A stretch of DNA of 64,000 nucleotides from Erythrobacter insulae (GTDB lineage Bacteria > Pseudomonadota > Alphaproteobacteria > Sphingomonadales > Sphingomonadaceae), in NCBI RefSeq assembly GCF_007004095.1, contig NZ_VHJK01000001.1, forward strand, positions 624,501 to 688,500. Reading direction: 5' to 3'. The position numbers and the translations under genes are program-made. Shown one piece after another: positions 7,773 through 16,259 of this stretch. Each line of letters opens with the position of its first letter. Positions within the stretch are counted from its first letter, which is position 1. The notes under the pieces were generated by a model that did no database searches, had not been told where the DNA came from, and saw only the letters and a program-made list of their open reading frames with translations.

Positions 7773-8084
7773 ATGAACGCCCATAGCTCAATGATTCATG
7801 TCCGGATGGACAATGATCTGAAAGACCGCGCGACCGAGGCGCTGGCGGCGATGGGTCTGTCGACCGCCGATGCCGTGCGCCTGCTGTTCCACCGCATCGC
7901 CACCGACCAGGCCTTCCCGCTAGAGCTCAAGGTTCCCAATGCGGAAACCCGCGCGGCGATGGAAGAGGCGGATGAATTCTTCAAGAATGGCGCCGCGCCC
8001 CGCTTCGACAATGCTGACGATATGTTCGCCGAGCTCGAGGAAGAGAGCAAAGCCTTGCGCGAGGCCGGAAAACAGAAGTCTTGA
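7773..8084 (+). CDS. relB: RelB/DinJ-family antitoxin
   Basis: This 103-residue protein begins with the ribbon-helix-helix pattern of RelB/DinJ antitoxins: IHVRMDNDLKDRATEALAAMGLS, then TADAVRLLFHRIATDQAFP. It should dimerise, bind the palindrome at its promoter and neutralise the YafQ-type toxin through its C-terminal half. The start is ATG 7773, with AGGAG six bases upstream. The last codons overlap the toxin start. The pair sits inside the methyltransferase-helicase block, not at its edge, so loss of the block would release the toxin. Confidence 0.9.
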   Translation: MNAHSSMIHVRMDNDLKDRATEALAAMGLSTADAVRLLFHRIATDQAFPLELKVPNAETRAAMEEADEFFKNGAAPRFDNADDMFAELEEESKALREAGKQKS

Positions 8085-8407
8085 AAAAAGCGGCTGCGAG
8101 CAAGCGCACCGCGCTGCCCCGGACGATTGGCTATGCGAAGTCGTTCCTGAAAGACTTCGAGCGGCTGTCGCGTTCGGGCCGATACGATATGAAAAAGCTC
8201 AAACAGGTGATGCTACTGCTCATCGCCAATGACGCGCCGCTCGGCCCCGAATGGAAAGACCACGCACTCAAGGGCGAATGGCAGGGGCACCGGGAATGTC
8301 ATGTCGGTGGCGATTTCCTGCTGATCTACCGCGTAGAAGACATTCCGGCACCCGGCGGCGGCATTTTCTTCACCCGCGCCGGAACACACAGTGAGCTTTT
8401 CAAATGA
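8081..8407 (+). CDS. yafQ: YafQ-family mRNA interferase toxin (RelE superfamily)
   Basis: The 108-residue product carries the YafQ signature: a basic N-terminus, SFLKDFERL, then WKDHALKGEWQGHRECHVGGDFLLIYR and a terminal THSELF. The histidines in KDH, HRECH and THS correspond to the catalytic histidines of YafQ, so it should be an active ribosome-dependent ribonuclease. The start is a TTG at 8081, overlapping the antitoxin stop by four bases, which fits coupled translation. Its own stop overlaps the helicase ATG by four bases, linking toxin expression to the helicase. Confidence 0.88.
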   Translation: MKKAAASKRTALPRTIGYAKSFLKDFERLSRSGRYDMKKLKQVMLLLIANDAPLGPEWKDHALKGEWQGHRECHVGGDFLLIYRVEDIPAPGGGIFFTRAGTHSELFK

Positions 8408-10467
8408 GCGCCAAGGATCAGATCATTCCCGCCGTATCGTTCACGACTGCCCAGACCGGCGCGTCGGCCAAGTCGGACGAACTGGGCATGCGCCCGATGC
8501 AGGCGCAAGCTTATGAGAAGCGCGGCGAGCAATATCTGCTGATCAAGTCCCCGCCCGCCTCAGGCAAATCGCGTGCGCTCATGTTCATCGCGCTCGACAA
8601 GCTGGCGAACCAAAATGTCCGGCAAGCCATCATCTGCGTGCCCGAACGCTCGATCGGCGCAAGCTTTAACACCGAACCACTGAGCAAGTACGGTTTTTTC
8701 ACCGACTGGAACGTCGCCCCGCAATGGAACCTGTGCAACACGCCGGGTGCCGATGATCCCAAGGTCGCGAAGTCCAAAGTGAAAGCGGTCGGCGAGTTCC
8801 TTGCGAGCGATGAAAAGGTGCTCGTCTGCACTCATGCAACGTTTCGCTTCGCCTTCGACGAGCTCGGACCGGAAGCGTTCGATAACCGTCTGGTCGCAAT
8901 CGACGAATTCCACCACGTCTCCGCCGATGCCGGCAACCGTCTCGGCGCGCAGCTCGCGCAGTTGATCGGGCGCGACAAGGCGCATGTTGTGGCGATGACG
9001 GGTAGCTATTTCCGTGGCGATGCCATTCCTGTGCTTGCGCCGGAAGACGAAGCCAAGTTCGAGACGGTTACCTACACCTACTACCAGCAGCTCAATGGAT
9101 ACGAGTATCTGAAGACGCTCGATATCGGCTACAGCTTCTACACCGGGCCTTACACCGAGAAGATTTCGGCGCTGCTCGATCCGACGGTGAAGACCATCGT
9201 CCACATCCCATCGGTCAATTCGCGCGAGAGCCTGAAGGACAAGCATCGCGAGGCCGAGGACATCATGAACCACCTCGGCGACTGGCAGGGCATTGATCCC
9301 GAGACAGGGTTCCACCTTATCAAGACGGCTGCCGGAAACGTTATCAAGGTGGCCGACCTCGTCGACGACGATTCCGCCAAGCGCGACCGCGTCGCCGCAG
9401 CCCTGAAATCACCCGATGCGCGATCGGATCGCGACTTTGTCGACATCATCATCGCGCTGGGGATGGCGAAGGAAGGCTTCGACTGGATCTGGTGCGAACA
9501 CGCGTTGACGGTCGGCTATCGCTCCAGCCTAACTGAAATCATCCAGATCATTGGCCGGGCAACCCGAGATGCGCCGGGTAAGACCCGCGCTCGCTTTACC
9601 AATCTGATCGCCGAACCAGCGGCGGACAGCCCGCTCGTAGTCGACGCGATCAACGATTACCTCAAGGCGATTGCGGCGAGCTTGCTCATGGAGCAAGTGC
9701 TCGCGCCCCGCTTCGACTTCACGCCAAAGGACGCAGGGCCGAAACCGGACTTCGACTACGGGCCGGGTGGATACAAGGAAGGTGAGACGAATTTTGGCGT
9801 GAACGATCACGGCCAGATGCATTTCGAGATCAAGGGTCTCAAACTGCCAAAGAGCGTCGAGGCGACGCGTATCTGCCGTGAGGATCTCAACGAGGTCATT
9901 GCGACCTTTGTGCAGGACAAGGCAGTCGTCGAACGCGGCGTATTCGATCCCGACGTTGTTCCAGAAGAGCTAACCCAGCTCAAGATGGGCAAGATCATTC
10001 GGGAAAAGTACCCCGAATTGAGCGAACACGATCAGGAAGCGGTCCGCCAACAGGCGGTTGCTGCGATGACTTTGACCCAGCAAGCCAAGGCTGTGCTGAC
10101 AAGCGATGGTGATGGCGAAATCAAGGCAAATACCGCCTTCATCGAAGGTGTGCGCAGGTTCGCGCTCAGCGTAACGGAGCTCGACATCGATCTCATCGAC
10201 CGGGTCAATCCGTTCGAGGCAACGATTGCGGTCTTGGCCAAGTCCATGGATGCAAAGACCCTGTTGCAGGTTCAGGCGGTCATCAACGCAAAGAAGGACA
10301 AGCTGACCTACGAAGATGCGCGCGCACTTGCCGAGCGAGCGCTGGAATTCAAGCGGGAGCGCGGACGGCTGCCATCGCTGACTTCTCAAGATGCGTGGGA
10401 ACGCAAGATGGCCGAGGGCATCGCTTTCCTCCAACGCCACGCCACCAAAGAGGCCAGCAATGGCTGA
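8404..10467 (+). CDS. DEAD/DEAH-box (SF2) helicase of a restriction-like system
   Basis: The 687-residue protein is a superfamily 2 helicase-like ATPase. Walker A is PASGKSR (GKS at residues 54-56), motif II is DEFH (167-170), motif III is MTGS (about 198-201), motif V is GMAKEGFDW (353-361) and motif VI is QIIGRATRD (381-389). The C-terminal 280 residues after the helicase core are unassigned and may hold a DNA- or partner-binding region. It resembles helicase subunits of type III or type I-like restriction systems and has no nuclease motif that I can see. The ATG at 8404 overlaps the toxin stop; the end overlaps the next gene by eight bases. It probably works with the GIY-YIG protein that follows. 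Confidence 0.85.
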   Translation: MSAKDQIIPAVSFTTAQTGASAKSDELGMRPMQAQAYEKRGEQYLLIKSPPASGKSRALMFIALDKLANQNVRQAIICVPERSIGASFNTEPLSKYGFFTDWNVAPQWNLCNTPGADDPKVAKSKVKAVGEFLASDEKVLVCTHATFRFAFDELGPEAFDNRLVAIDEFHHVSADAGNRLGAQLAQLIGRDKAHVVAMTGSYFRGDAIPVLAPEDEAKFETVTYTYYQQLNGYEYLKTLDIGYSFYTGPYTEKISALLDPTVKTIVHIPSVNSRESLKDKHREAEDIMNHLGDWQGIDPETGFHLIKTAAGNVIKVADLVDDDSAKRDRVAAALKSPDARSDRDFVDIIIALGMAKEGFDWIWCEHALTVGYRSSLTEIIQIIGRATRDAPGKTRARFTNLIAEPAADSPLVVDAINDYLKAIAASLLMEQVLAPRFDFTPKDAGPKPDFDYGPGGYKEGETNFGVNDHGQMHFEIKGLKLPKSVEATRICREDLNEVIATFVQDKAVVERGVFDPDVVPEELTQLKMGKIIREKYPELSEHDQEAVRQQAVAAMTLTQQAKAVLTSDGDGEIKANTAFIEGVRRFALSVTELDIDLIDRVNPFEATIAVLAKSMDAKTLLQVQAVINAKKDKLTYEDARALAERALEFKRERGRLPSLTSQDAWERKMAEGIAFLQRHATKEASNG

Positions 10468-11659
10468 ATTGAGTGACCTCGAACTGCTGGCCGAGCTTGG
10501 TGTCGAAACAGCACCCGAGCCGGTTCGAAAGCTGACCCCCCTTCAAGAACGCATTATAGCGGGATTCGAGGACATACAGCGTTTCGTCAAAGAGCATGGA
10601 CGCCTCCCCAGGCATGGGGAGGATCATGACATTTTTGAGCGACTCTATGCTGTCCGTCTTGAGAGGCTTCGCGCTCTTCCCGAAGCGCAAGAACTCTTGG
10701 CGAGCATGGACCCGGACGGCATTCTGGATGCAGCCGAGCCGTTAGGGAAACCATCGGACGAACTAGACGACACTGCACTTCTGGCAGAACTTGGCATCCA
10801 ACCGGGGTCGGAAGATGATATTACAAAGCTGCGGCATGTGAGTTCTCGGGCCGAGAAGAGAGCCGCTGAAGAAATCGCCAACCGTGAGAGGTGCGAGGAT
10901 TTCGAAGAGTTCAAGCCGCTGTTCGAGGCGGTGCAGGTCGATCTGAAGGCCGGTAGCAGACAGGCCAAGGCGCTCGGCAATTCTGAGGTCACGCTGGCCG
11001 AAATCCAGCCAGGGAATTTCTTCATCGTCGGCGGGCAACTCGCATACATCGCCGCCTCGACCGACGCCTTCACGACTCAGTATGAGCGGGCTGATCGCCG
11101 TGTCCGAGTCATATACGACAACGCAACCGAGGCGACGGTCCTTTCACGCTCATTCCAGAAGTCGCTCTATCGGGACGAGTCCGCTAGGCGCGTGAGCGAG
11201 CAAAACGCAGGACCGCTTTTTGGAGACACCGCTGAGCCCGACGATCTGGAGAGCGGCACGATCTATGTACTCCGTAGCAAATCGTCGCATCCCTATGTCG
11301 ACGAGCATCGCGAGCTGATCCATAAGATCGGCGTTACAGGGCAGCCGGTCCTCAGCCGGATTGCCAACGCGCGTAACGATCCGACTTTCCTGCTCGCGGA
11401 TGTCGAAGTCGTGGCCGAGTACAAGCTCTTCAACATCAATCGAACCAAGCTCGAACGGCTGATCCATCGTGCGCTCGGGCCTGCCCGCCTTGATCTTTCT
11501 GCAGGCGATCGATTTGGCAAAACTGTCCAGCCGCGCGAGTGGTTCCTTGTCCCGCTTTCGATCATCAACGAATTGGTGGCGCGGATCAGTGACGGTACTG
11601 TCACGCAGCACGTATACGATCCCGCAAGGGCGGAGTTCGTTGCCCAAGATGACGTCTGA
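10460..11659 (+). CDS. GIY-YIG nuclease-like protein (T5orf172/MUG113 type)
   Basis: This 399-residue protein has a C-terminal GIY-YIG-type domain: TIYVLRS at residues 267-273, HKIGVTG at 288-294, Arg300, KLERLIHRAL with Glu332, and REWFLVP at 359-365. The tyrosine of the second motif is replaced by lysine (KIG), as in T5orf172 members, whose nuclease activity is not always established. The N-terminal half holds two similar short segments, DLELLAELG at 6-14 and DTALLAELG at 104-112, and then charged helices. The start at 10460 lies within the helicase 3' end; an upstream in-frame start at 10391 is less likely. It is the best candidate nuclease of this block. Confidence 0.8.
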   Translation: MAELSDLELLAELGVETAPEPVRKLTPLQERIIAGFEDIQRFVKEHGRLPRHGEDHDIFERLYAVRLERLRALPEAQELLASMDPDGILDAAEPLGKPSDELDDTALLAELGIQPGSEDDITKLRHVSSRAEKRAAEEIANRERCEDFEEFKPLFEAVQVDLKAGSRQAKALGNSEVTLAEIQPGNFFIVGGQLAYIAASTDAFTTQYERADRRVRVIYDNATEATVLSRSFQKSLYRDESARRVSEQNAGPLFGDTAEPDDLESGTIYVLRSKSSHPYVDEHRELIHKIGVTGQPVLSRIANARNDPTFLLADVEVVAEYKLFNINRTKLERLIHRALGPARLDLSAGDRFGKTVQPREWFLVPLSIINELVARISDGTVTQHVYDPARAEFVAQDDV

Positions 11660-11693
11660 CTTGCAGTTGGACGCAATCAGGCGAAGTTAGCTC

Positions 11694-12929
11694 ATGGCAC
11701 GTCAGTTCACCCGCTCCGAGTTCTATGAGCTCGTCTGGTCCAAGCCAATGACGCACTTGGCAAAGGAATTCGGTCTTTCTGACGTCGCCTTGCACAAGAT
11801 TTGCCGCAAGCACGATGTACCCAACCCTCCGCTTGGATGGTGGGCAAAACATGCAGCGGGCCAAAGGGTCAAACGAACACCGCTACCCAGGCTGAAGTCG
11901 GGCATTTCCGACACGATCAACATCGCTGGCGGAGAGCTCCGCAACGAACCCGATTCCGTCGCGCAAATCCGCGAAGAGGCCCGCGTTCGGGCCTCGGCGT
12001 TCGATCCCAAAAAGGTCGATCAGGAACATTCCATCGTAACGCGATCGATGGCCAAGTTGCGCAAGGCAAAGCCTGACGAACGGGGATTGGTGAGGCTCGC
12101 TCAGTCCGCCTTGATCGACGCGGAATTAGCGCCGGATTCAATTGATCGGATCGAACTATCGCTCAACCGAATAGTCACGGCAGCACAGGTCCAAGGCTTT
12201 GAACTCAGCGGCAAGGCTGAACGCGCCGCGTTCACGGACGGAAACGTGATTGTCCCCTTCAGTCTAAAGGAAGCAGTTAAGCGATCGCAGCACGAGCCCA
12301 CGCCCGAGGAATTGGCGAAGGAAGAGAAGGAACGAAAACGGCGAGAGCGGCGCTGGGCACGGGACGATTGGGATTACGTCCCGAGCTTTTCCTCATTTAG
12401 CCATTGGCCAGAATGGGATTATGCACCGACCGGCAAGGTATCGTTCGAGTTCGACCTCTATCTCCGATACTCGTCATCTCTCCGCCGCTCCTTCAAGGAT
12501 GCCAAGATCCAGCGCCTGGAAAACATGGCGAACGATATCGCAGTGGGTCTTGCCGTACTGGCTTCTGCGAAGCGCGAGGATGACAGGCGAGCCGAGGAAG
12601 ACCGCATCCGTGCGGAAGAAGAAGCGCGTCGGCGCAACGAGGCTAGACGGCTAGCCTATATCGAAGACCGGCGCCTCAAGGTGCTCGATCTCGTGTTCGA
12701 GCGGGTCGAGAAACGCGACCGCCTGCGCCGCCTAGCCACACAACTAACTGAGGAACTCAAAGCCACGTCCTCGCCGCGTTCCACCGAGTTTCTTGACTGG
12801 CTCAATGCAATTGTCGAGCGAGCCGAGCGCGCTTCAAGTGTCGAAGGATTCGAGGTGTTGTTCGAGGCTCAACACGTGTTTGGACCAGACGATGATAAGG
12901 GCTTTTACCCTTCGCGCTATGGCTGGTAA
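11694..12929 (+). CDS. Helix-turn-helix plus coiled-coil protein of unknown function
   Basis: The 411-residue product starts with a segment that looks like a helix-turn-helix: FYELVWSKPMTHLAKEF then GLSDVALHKICRKHDV at about residues 10-45, followed by PNPPLGWWAKHAAG. Two long, highly charged helical stretches follow at about 205-225 and 290-355, probably coiled coils. I recognise this architecture from alphaproteobacterial genomic islands but know no assigned function. It starts 34 bp after the GIY-YIG gene in the same direction, so it may belong to the same transcription unit as a regulator or sensor. It is the last gene before the island border. Confidence 0.7.
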   Translation: MARQFTRSEFYELVWSKPMTHLAKEFGLSDVALHKICRKHDVPNPPLGWWAKHAAGQRVKRTPLPRLKSGISDTINIAGGELRNEPDSVAQIREEARVRASAFDPKKVDQEHSIVTRSMAKLRKAKPDERGLVRLAQSALIDAELAPDSIDRIELSLNRIVTAAQVQGFELSGKAERAAFTDGNVIVPFSLKEAVKRSQHEPTPEELAKEEKERKRRERRWARDDWDYVPSFSSFSHWPEWDYAPTGKVSFEFDLYLRYSSSLRRSFKDAKIQRLENMANDIAVGLAVLASAKREDDRRAEEDRIRAEEEARRRNEARRLAYIEDRRLKVLDLVFERVEKRDRLRRLATQLTEELKATSSPRSTEFLDWLNAIVERAERASSVEGFEVLFEAQHVFGPDDDKGFYPSRYGW

Positions 12930-13257
12930 CCAACATCAAGCCACATGTGACGCGGCTGATAGCCAGCCCCCACGATCTCAGGATGTCCGCTTGCATCCAC
13001 TCAAAAGTGTGGGTCTGAGTGTGGGTCTGGTGAACTCTGAAATCTCCATATCGATCTGATATCAAATCGTTATTTCAGATATAGGTCGGACTCCGCCTCC
13101 GCCACCTTTTCAATACAGAAACCTATCATTAGCCGCTCAGCTGCACTGGCGGAGCGGTGAAATCTTATTGGTGGTTTTTCGAATAGATCACCAAGTGCTG
13201 CGCCTTTTGGCGCCCAGTGGCAATCATCCTCAAAGCGACCGGCCATTCGGCCAAGGC
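12930..13257. other. Putative attachment-site region at the island's right border
   Basis: No gene is seen here. In order there are the 11-bp direct repeats, an imperfect inverted repeat (ATCTGATAT at 13054-13062 and ATTTCAGAT at 13072-13080) and the sequence 13083-13106, GGTCGGACTCCGCCTCCGCCACC-like, which resembles the T-arm and acceptor end of a tRNA or tmRNA gene. Beyond it the chromosomal catabolic genes begin. This is the layout of an att site of an integrated element, but neither the integrase nor the other att copy is in the window. A GCGCC-TTTT-GGCGC hairpin lies near 13200-13213. Confidence 0.4.
13007..13029. repeat. Tandem 11-bp direct repeat near island end
   Basis: GTGTGGGTCTG occurs at 13007-13017 and again at 13019-13029, one base apart. 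Closely spaced direct repeats near an attachment core are typical arm-type binding sites of tyrosine integrases. The repeat sits between the last island gene and a tRNA/tmRNA-like tail. Confidence 0.5.
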
Positions 13258-13815
13258 TTAGCTATTGGCGTGTTCAGCCCGTGCTATTTCGTGCAGCCAA
13301 TCGGCGTGACGCGGAGCGGTTTTTGTTTGAGACCATTCATCCAGCATCATTGGTGCCACGCGCTTCAATTCGGCGTATTGATCATCAGTGCCAATATCCG
13401 CCGCAAGTTCGACGCGGTGACCGTTTGGATCAAAGAAATAGATCGATTTGAAAATACCGTGATGGGTCGGACCAAGGACATCGATACCTTCGGCCTCGAT
13501 ATGCTTCTTGGCTTCGAGCAACTCTGCTTCTGATGCGACCTTGAAGGCGAGATGCTGTACCCAGGCTGGGGTGTTTTCGTCGCGGCCCATATCGGGTTGA
13601 TTCGGCAATTCGAAAAATGCCAGGATATTGCCGTTTCCTGCGTCCAGAAAGACATGCATGTAGGGATCATAATCCCCGGTGGACGGCACGTGATCCTCGG
13701 CAAAGGCGGTGGTGTATTCCATACCGAGGATGCGGCCATACCATTCGACCGTTTCTTTAGCATCTTTGCAGCGATAGGCCGCGTGATGAATTCCTGATGG
13801 CTTCACTGCGCTCAT
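13258..13815 (-). CDS. VOC-superfamily (glyoxalase/extradiol dioxygenase-like) protein
   Basis: This 185-residue single VOC-fold protein has GIHHAAYRC near residue 8, WVQHLAFKV near residue 85 and [10 protein letters not shown] near residue 127. These hold the His, His and Glu expected to bind a divalent metal in dioxygenase-like members. The substrate is unknown. Its ATG overlaps the stop of the 4-hydroxyphenylpyruvate dioxygenase gene by four bases, so the two are translationally coupled and probably act on related aromatic compounds. A lactoylglutathione lyase role is possible but less likely in this context. Confidence 0.8.
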   Translation of the reverse strand: MSAVKPSGIHHAAYRCKDAKETVEWYGRILGMEYTTAFAEDHVPSTGDYDPYMHVFLDAGNGNILAFFELPNQPDMGRDENTPAWVQHLAFKVASEAELLEAKKHIEAEGIDVLGPTHHGIFKSIYFFDPNGHRVELAADIGTDDQYAELKRVAPMMLDEWSQTKTAPRHADWLHEIARAEHANS

Positions 13816-14930
13816 TCGGCAGGCTCCGATGTTTTGGCATCAAGCACGCCGCGCGCGACCTGATCGCGCTCGATGCTTTCAAACAGCGCTTTGAAATTGC
13901 CTTCGCCAAAGCCATCGTCGCCTTTGCGTTGGATGAATTCAAAGAATACCGGTCCGACCTGGGCTTCGGCAAAAATCTGAAGCAACAAGCGTGGCTGCCC
14001 GCCTTCTGTGGTGCCATCAAGCAGGATTCCACGCGTTTTGAGCGCAGCGATATCCTCGCCATGTCCGGGCAGGCGCTCATCAAGCATCTCGTAATAGGTT
14101 TCAGGCGGCGCGGTCATAAACGGGACGCCGTATTCTTTCAGACGATCCCAACACGCAACGAGATCTTCGCAGATCAGAGCGATGTGCTGAATGCCCTCGC
14201 CGTTGAATTCTCGCAGGAACTCTTCGATCTGGCCCTTGCCGCCTTCACCTTCTTCGTTCAGCGGGATCCGAATCTTGCCGTCTGGCGCGGTAAGCGCCTT
14301 TGATGTCAGACCGGTATATTCACCCTTGATATCGAAAAAGCGGATCTCTCGGAAATTAAACAGCGTCTCGTAATACTCGGCCCAATACTTCATCCGGCCT
14401 GTGTAGACATTGTGCGTCAGGTGATCGATCGTGTGAAAGCCCGCGCCTTCGGGATGAGGGTCAACGCCGGGCAGATAATCGAAATCAATGTCATAAATGC
14501 TGAGACTTTTGTTTTCAGCGCCAGCATACCGGTCGACGAGATACAGAATGGCGCCGCCTATGCCGCGAATGGCAGGGATGCGAAGCTCCATCGGGCCCGG
14601 CTCATTCGCAACGGGCTCTGCGCCTTGCGCGATCAAATGGTCATAAGCCTCGGCTGCGTTGCGCACGCGGAAGGCCATGCCGCAGGCCGATGGACCATGT
14701 TCGCGGGCAAAATACCACGCCGCGCTGCGCGGTTCGTAATTGATGATGAGGTTGATCCCGCCCTGACGCCAGAGATCCACATCTTTTGACCGGTGTTTGG
14801 CAACCCGAGTGAAACCCATCGCTTGAAATACGGGTTCAAGCACGCCTTTTTCCGGCGCGCAGAATTCCACAAATTCAAAGCCGTCGAGGCCGGCTGGATT
14901 TTCGAACAGATCTCCGGGGTGGATGGTCAT
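13812..14930 (-). CDS. hppD: 4-hydroxyphenylpyruvate dioxygenase
   Basis: This enzyme converts 4-hydroxyphenylpyruvate to homogentisate in tyrosine breakdown. The 372-residue length is close to the family norm. The iron ligands are visible: His170 in [10 protein letters not shown], His249 in GIQHIAL and Glu331 in FFEFIQR, followed by the C-terminal [15 protein letters not shown] helix that closes the active site. The start is ATG 14930 ([12 protein letters not shown]); an upstream in-frame start at 15068 would run through the promoter. It is the first gene of a two-gene leftward operon with the VOC protein. The homogentisate dioxygenase gene that would follow in the pathway is not in the window. 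A palindrome upstream may be its operator. Confidence 0.95.
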   Translation of the reverse strand: MTIHPGDLFENPAGLDGFEFVEFCAPEKGVLEPVFQAMGFTRVAKHRSKDVDLWRQGGINLIINYEPRSAAWYFAREHGPSACGMAFRVRNAAEAYDHLIAQGAEPVANEPGPMELRIPAIRGIGGAILYLVDRYAGAENKSLSIYDIDFDYLPGVDPHPEGAGFHTIDHLTHNVYTGRMKYWAEYYETLFNFREIRFFDIKGEYTGLTSKALTAPDGKIRIPLNEEGEGGKGQIEEFLREFNGEGIQHIALICEDLVACWDRLKEYGVPFMTAPPETYYEMLDERLPGHGEDIAALKTRGILLDGTTEGGQPRLLLQIFAEAQVGPVFFEFIQRKGDDGFGEGNFKALFESIERDQVARGVLDAKTSEPAE

Positions 14931-14953
14931 GGAAAGCCTCAAAATTGTTAAAG

Positions 14954-14971
14954 TAGTTACGTTTGAAACTA
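14954..14971. promoter_or_regulatory. Palindromic operator candidate upstream of hppD
   Basis: TAGTTAC and GAAACTA flank a 4-bp centre; the arms match except at one position. It lies 24 bp upstream of the hppD start in an AT-rich promoter region shared with the divergent VOC gene at 15068. MarR-type repressors of aromatic catabolism use sites of this form; no such regulator gene is in the window. Confidence 0.4.
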
Positions 14972-15067
14972 AATACGCTGAATCGCTGCGCTTGTCAAAA
15001 CACAGGGTATCGAGTTGCGATTGCAAACCCGCAGGGATGCAGGCAGGCTTCGTGAAGGAGAGCAACA

Positions 15068-15601
15068 ATGATCAAAACGACGGGCATCAATCACGTGGCG
15101 CTGGTATGCCGCGACATGAAAGAGACAGTTCAATTCTACACCGAAGTCTTGAACATGCCGCTGTTCAAAACGGTCGAGTTGCCTGGCGGCGGCCAGCATT
15201 TCTTTTTTGATTGTGGCGGCGGAAACAGCGTCGCATTTTTCTGGTGGGCCGATGGCCCCCCGGCAGCCCCCGGAATAGCATCGGTGAAGAAATTCCCCTT
15301 TGATGCCAAAACAGCAGTCGGCTCCATGAACCATCTCGCATTCGACATGCCGGAAGACGAACTGGAAGCGACATTGGAGCGCCTGCAGAATGCCGGCGTC
15401 GAGCATACCCATGCAATCGTGAACCATGATGACAGCCCTGCCGGCATGACGCAGGAAATGCATGATGGCGTGTTTGTTCGCTCCGTCTATTTCACCGATC
15501 CTAATGGGATCATGTTGGAATTTGCCGCGACCACCAAAGAATTCGGGCCAGATGATATCGCCCACGAACCGGCAACCGCCGATATGCGAACGGAGGCCTG
15601 A
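15068..15601 (+). CDS. VOC-superfamily dioxygenase-like protein
   Basis: The 177-residue product has a VOC fold with [10 protein letters not shown] at residue 7, [10 protein letters not shown] near residue 88 and [11 protein letters not shown] near residue 142, giving the usual metal-binding His and Glu positions. It is divergent from hppD and is followed three bases later by a CMD-like gene, an operon. A strong AAGGAGAG ribosome-binding site precedes ATG 15068. The substrate is unknown; an extradiol-type ring cleavage or an isomerase role would both fit the catabolic setting. Confidence 0.8.
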   Translation: MIKTTGINHVALVCRDMKETVQFYTEVLNMPLFKTVELPGGGQHFFFDCGGGNSVAFFWWADGPPAAPGIASVKKFPFDAKTAVGSMNHLAFDMPEDELEATLERLQNAGVEHTHAIVNHDDSPAGMTQEMHDGVFVRSVYFTDPNGIMLEFAATTKEFGPDDIAHEPATADMRTEA

Positions 15602-15604
15602 TCA

Positions 15605-16249
15605 ATGCCGCGTCTGAGACAAGTTCCCAAAGCAGAAGCCAACAAAGACACCGTCCTTCCGCTTTACCACATGCTGTTCGGAGAACGCGATCCGGTTGCC
15701 GAACCCGGAACAGCAACTGGGACACCGGGCGATTGGTGGACTGTGTTTGCCAATTCACCCGACACGCTCAAACACGCGGCGCAAGGTTTCGCGTATTACC
15801 GCAGCGCAAATCGCAAACTCGATCCCGTTCTTCGGGAGCTTGGCCAGACATGGGCCGGATGGGCCACAGGCAGCCAGTTTGTGTTCTCGCAGCATTGCAA
15901 AAGCCTGCGCGGGCTTGGTGTCAGCGAAGCAAAAATCACCGCCATCACGGCATGGCAAACTGCGACATGCTATGATCCCAAGGAACGGCTCGTGCTCGCC
16001 TATGCGGATCGTTTGGTGACCCATCTGGGCCGTGTGCCGGACAGCCTTTTCGACGAGCTAAAAGCCGCGTTTTCCGACGAGGAAATTATGGAGCTGACCT
16101 ACACAACCTGCATGTATCTGATGCATGCCGTGATGAGCCGGGCGCTTCGCACGGAATTTGATGACCGCGATGATCCAATCACCGAAGTCGCAGCGCCGCC
16201 GGGCTTTTCCGCACTCGATTTTCTAGGCGGCGAAAACCGCAAGGATTAG
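15605..16249 (+). CDS. Carboxymuconolactone decarboxylase-family protein
   Basis: This 214-residue all-helical protein has the CMD/AhpD-like core: WAGWATGSQFVFSQHCKSLRGLGVSEAKI around residues 88-115, where AhpD-type enzymes carry a CxxC pair. Here only the second cysteine is present and the first position is Ser, so a thiol peroxidase activity is unlikely. Members of this kind often accompany ring-cleavage and beta-oxidation genes. It starts three bases after the VOC gene stop, in the same operon. The exact reaction is not known. Confidence 0.8.
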   Translation: MPRLRQVPKAEANKDTVLPLYHMLFGERDPVAEPGTATGTPGDWWTVFANSPDTLKHAAQGFAYYRSANRKLDPVLRELGQTWAGWATGSQFVFSQHCKSLRGLGVSEAKITAITAWQTATCYDPKERLVLAYADRLVTHLGRVPDSLFDELKAAFSDEEIMELTYTTCMYLMHAVMSRALRTEFDDRDDPITEVAAPPGFSALDFLGGENRKD

Positions 16250-16259
16250 GCGACAAGGG

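Noticed and set aside
13007-13029. CRISPR-like direct repeat
   Set aside because: There are only two short copies with a one-base spacer; this is not a CRISPR array, and no cas genes or other arrays were seen in the window.
13797-14303. Plus-strand open frame of 168 codons opposite hppD
   Set aside because: It is antisense to a dioxygenase gene with complete metal ligands and has no homology that I recognise.
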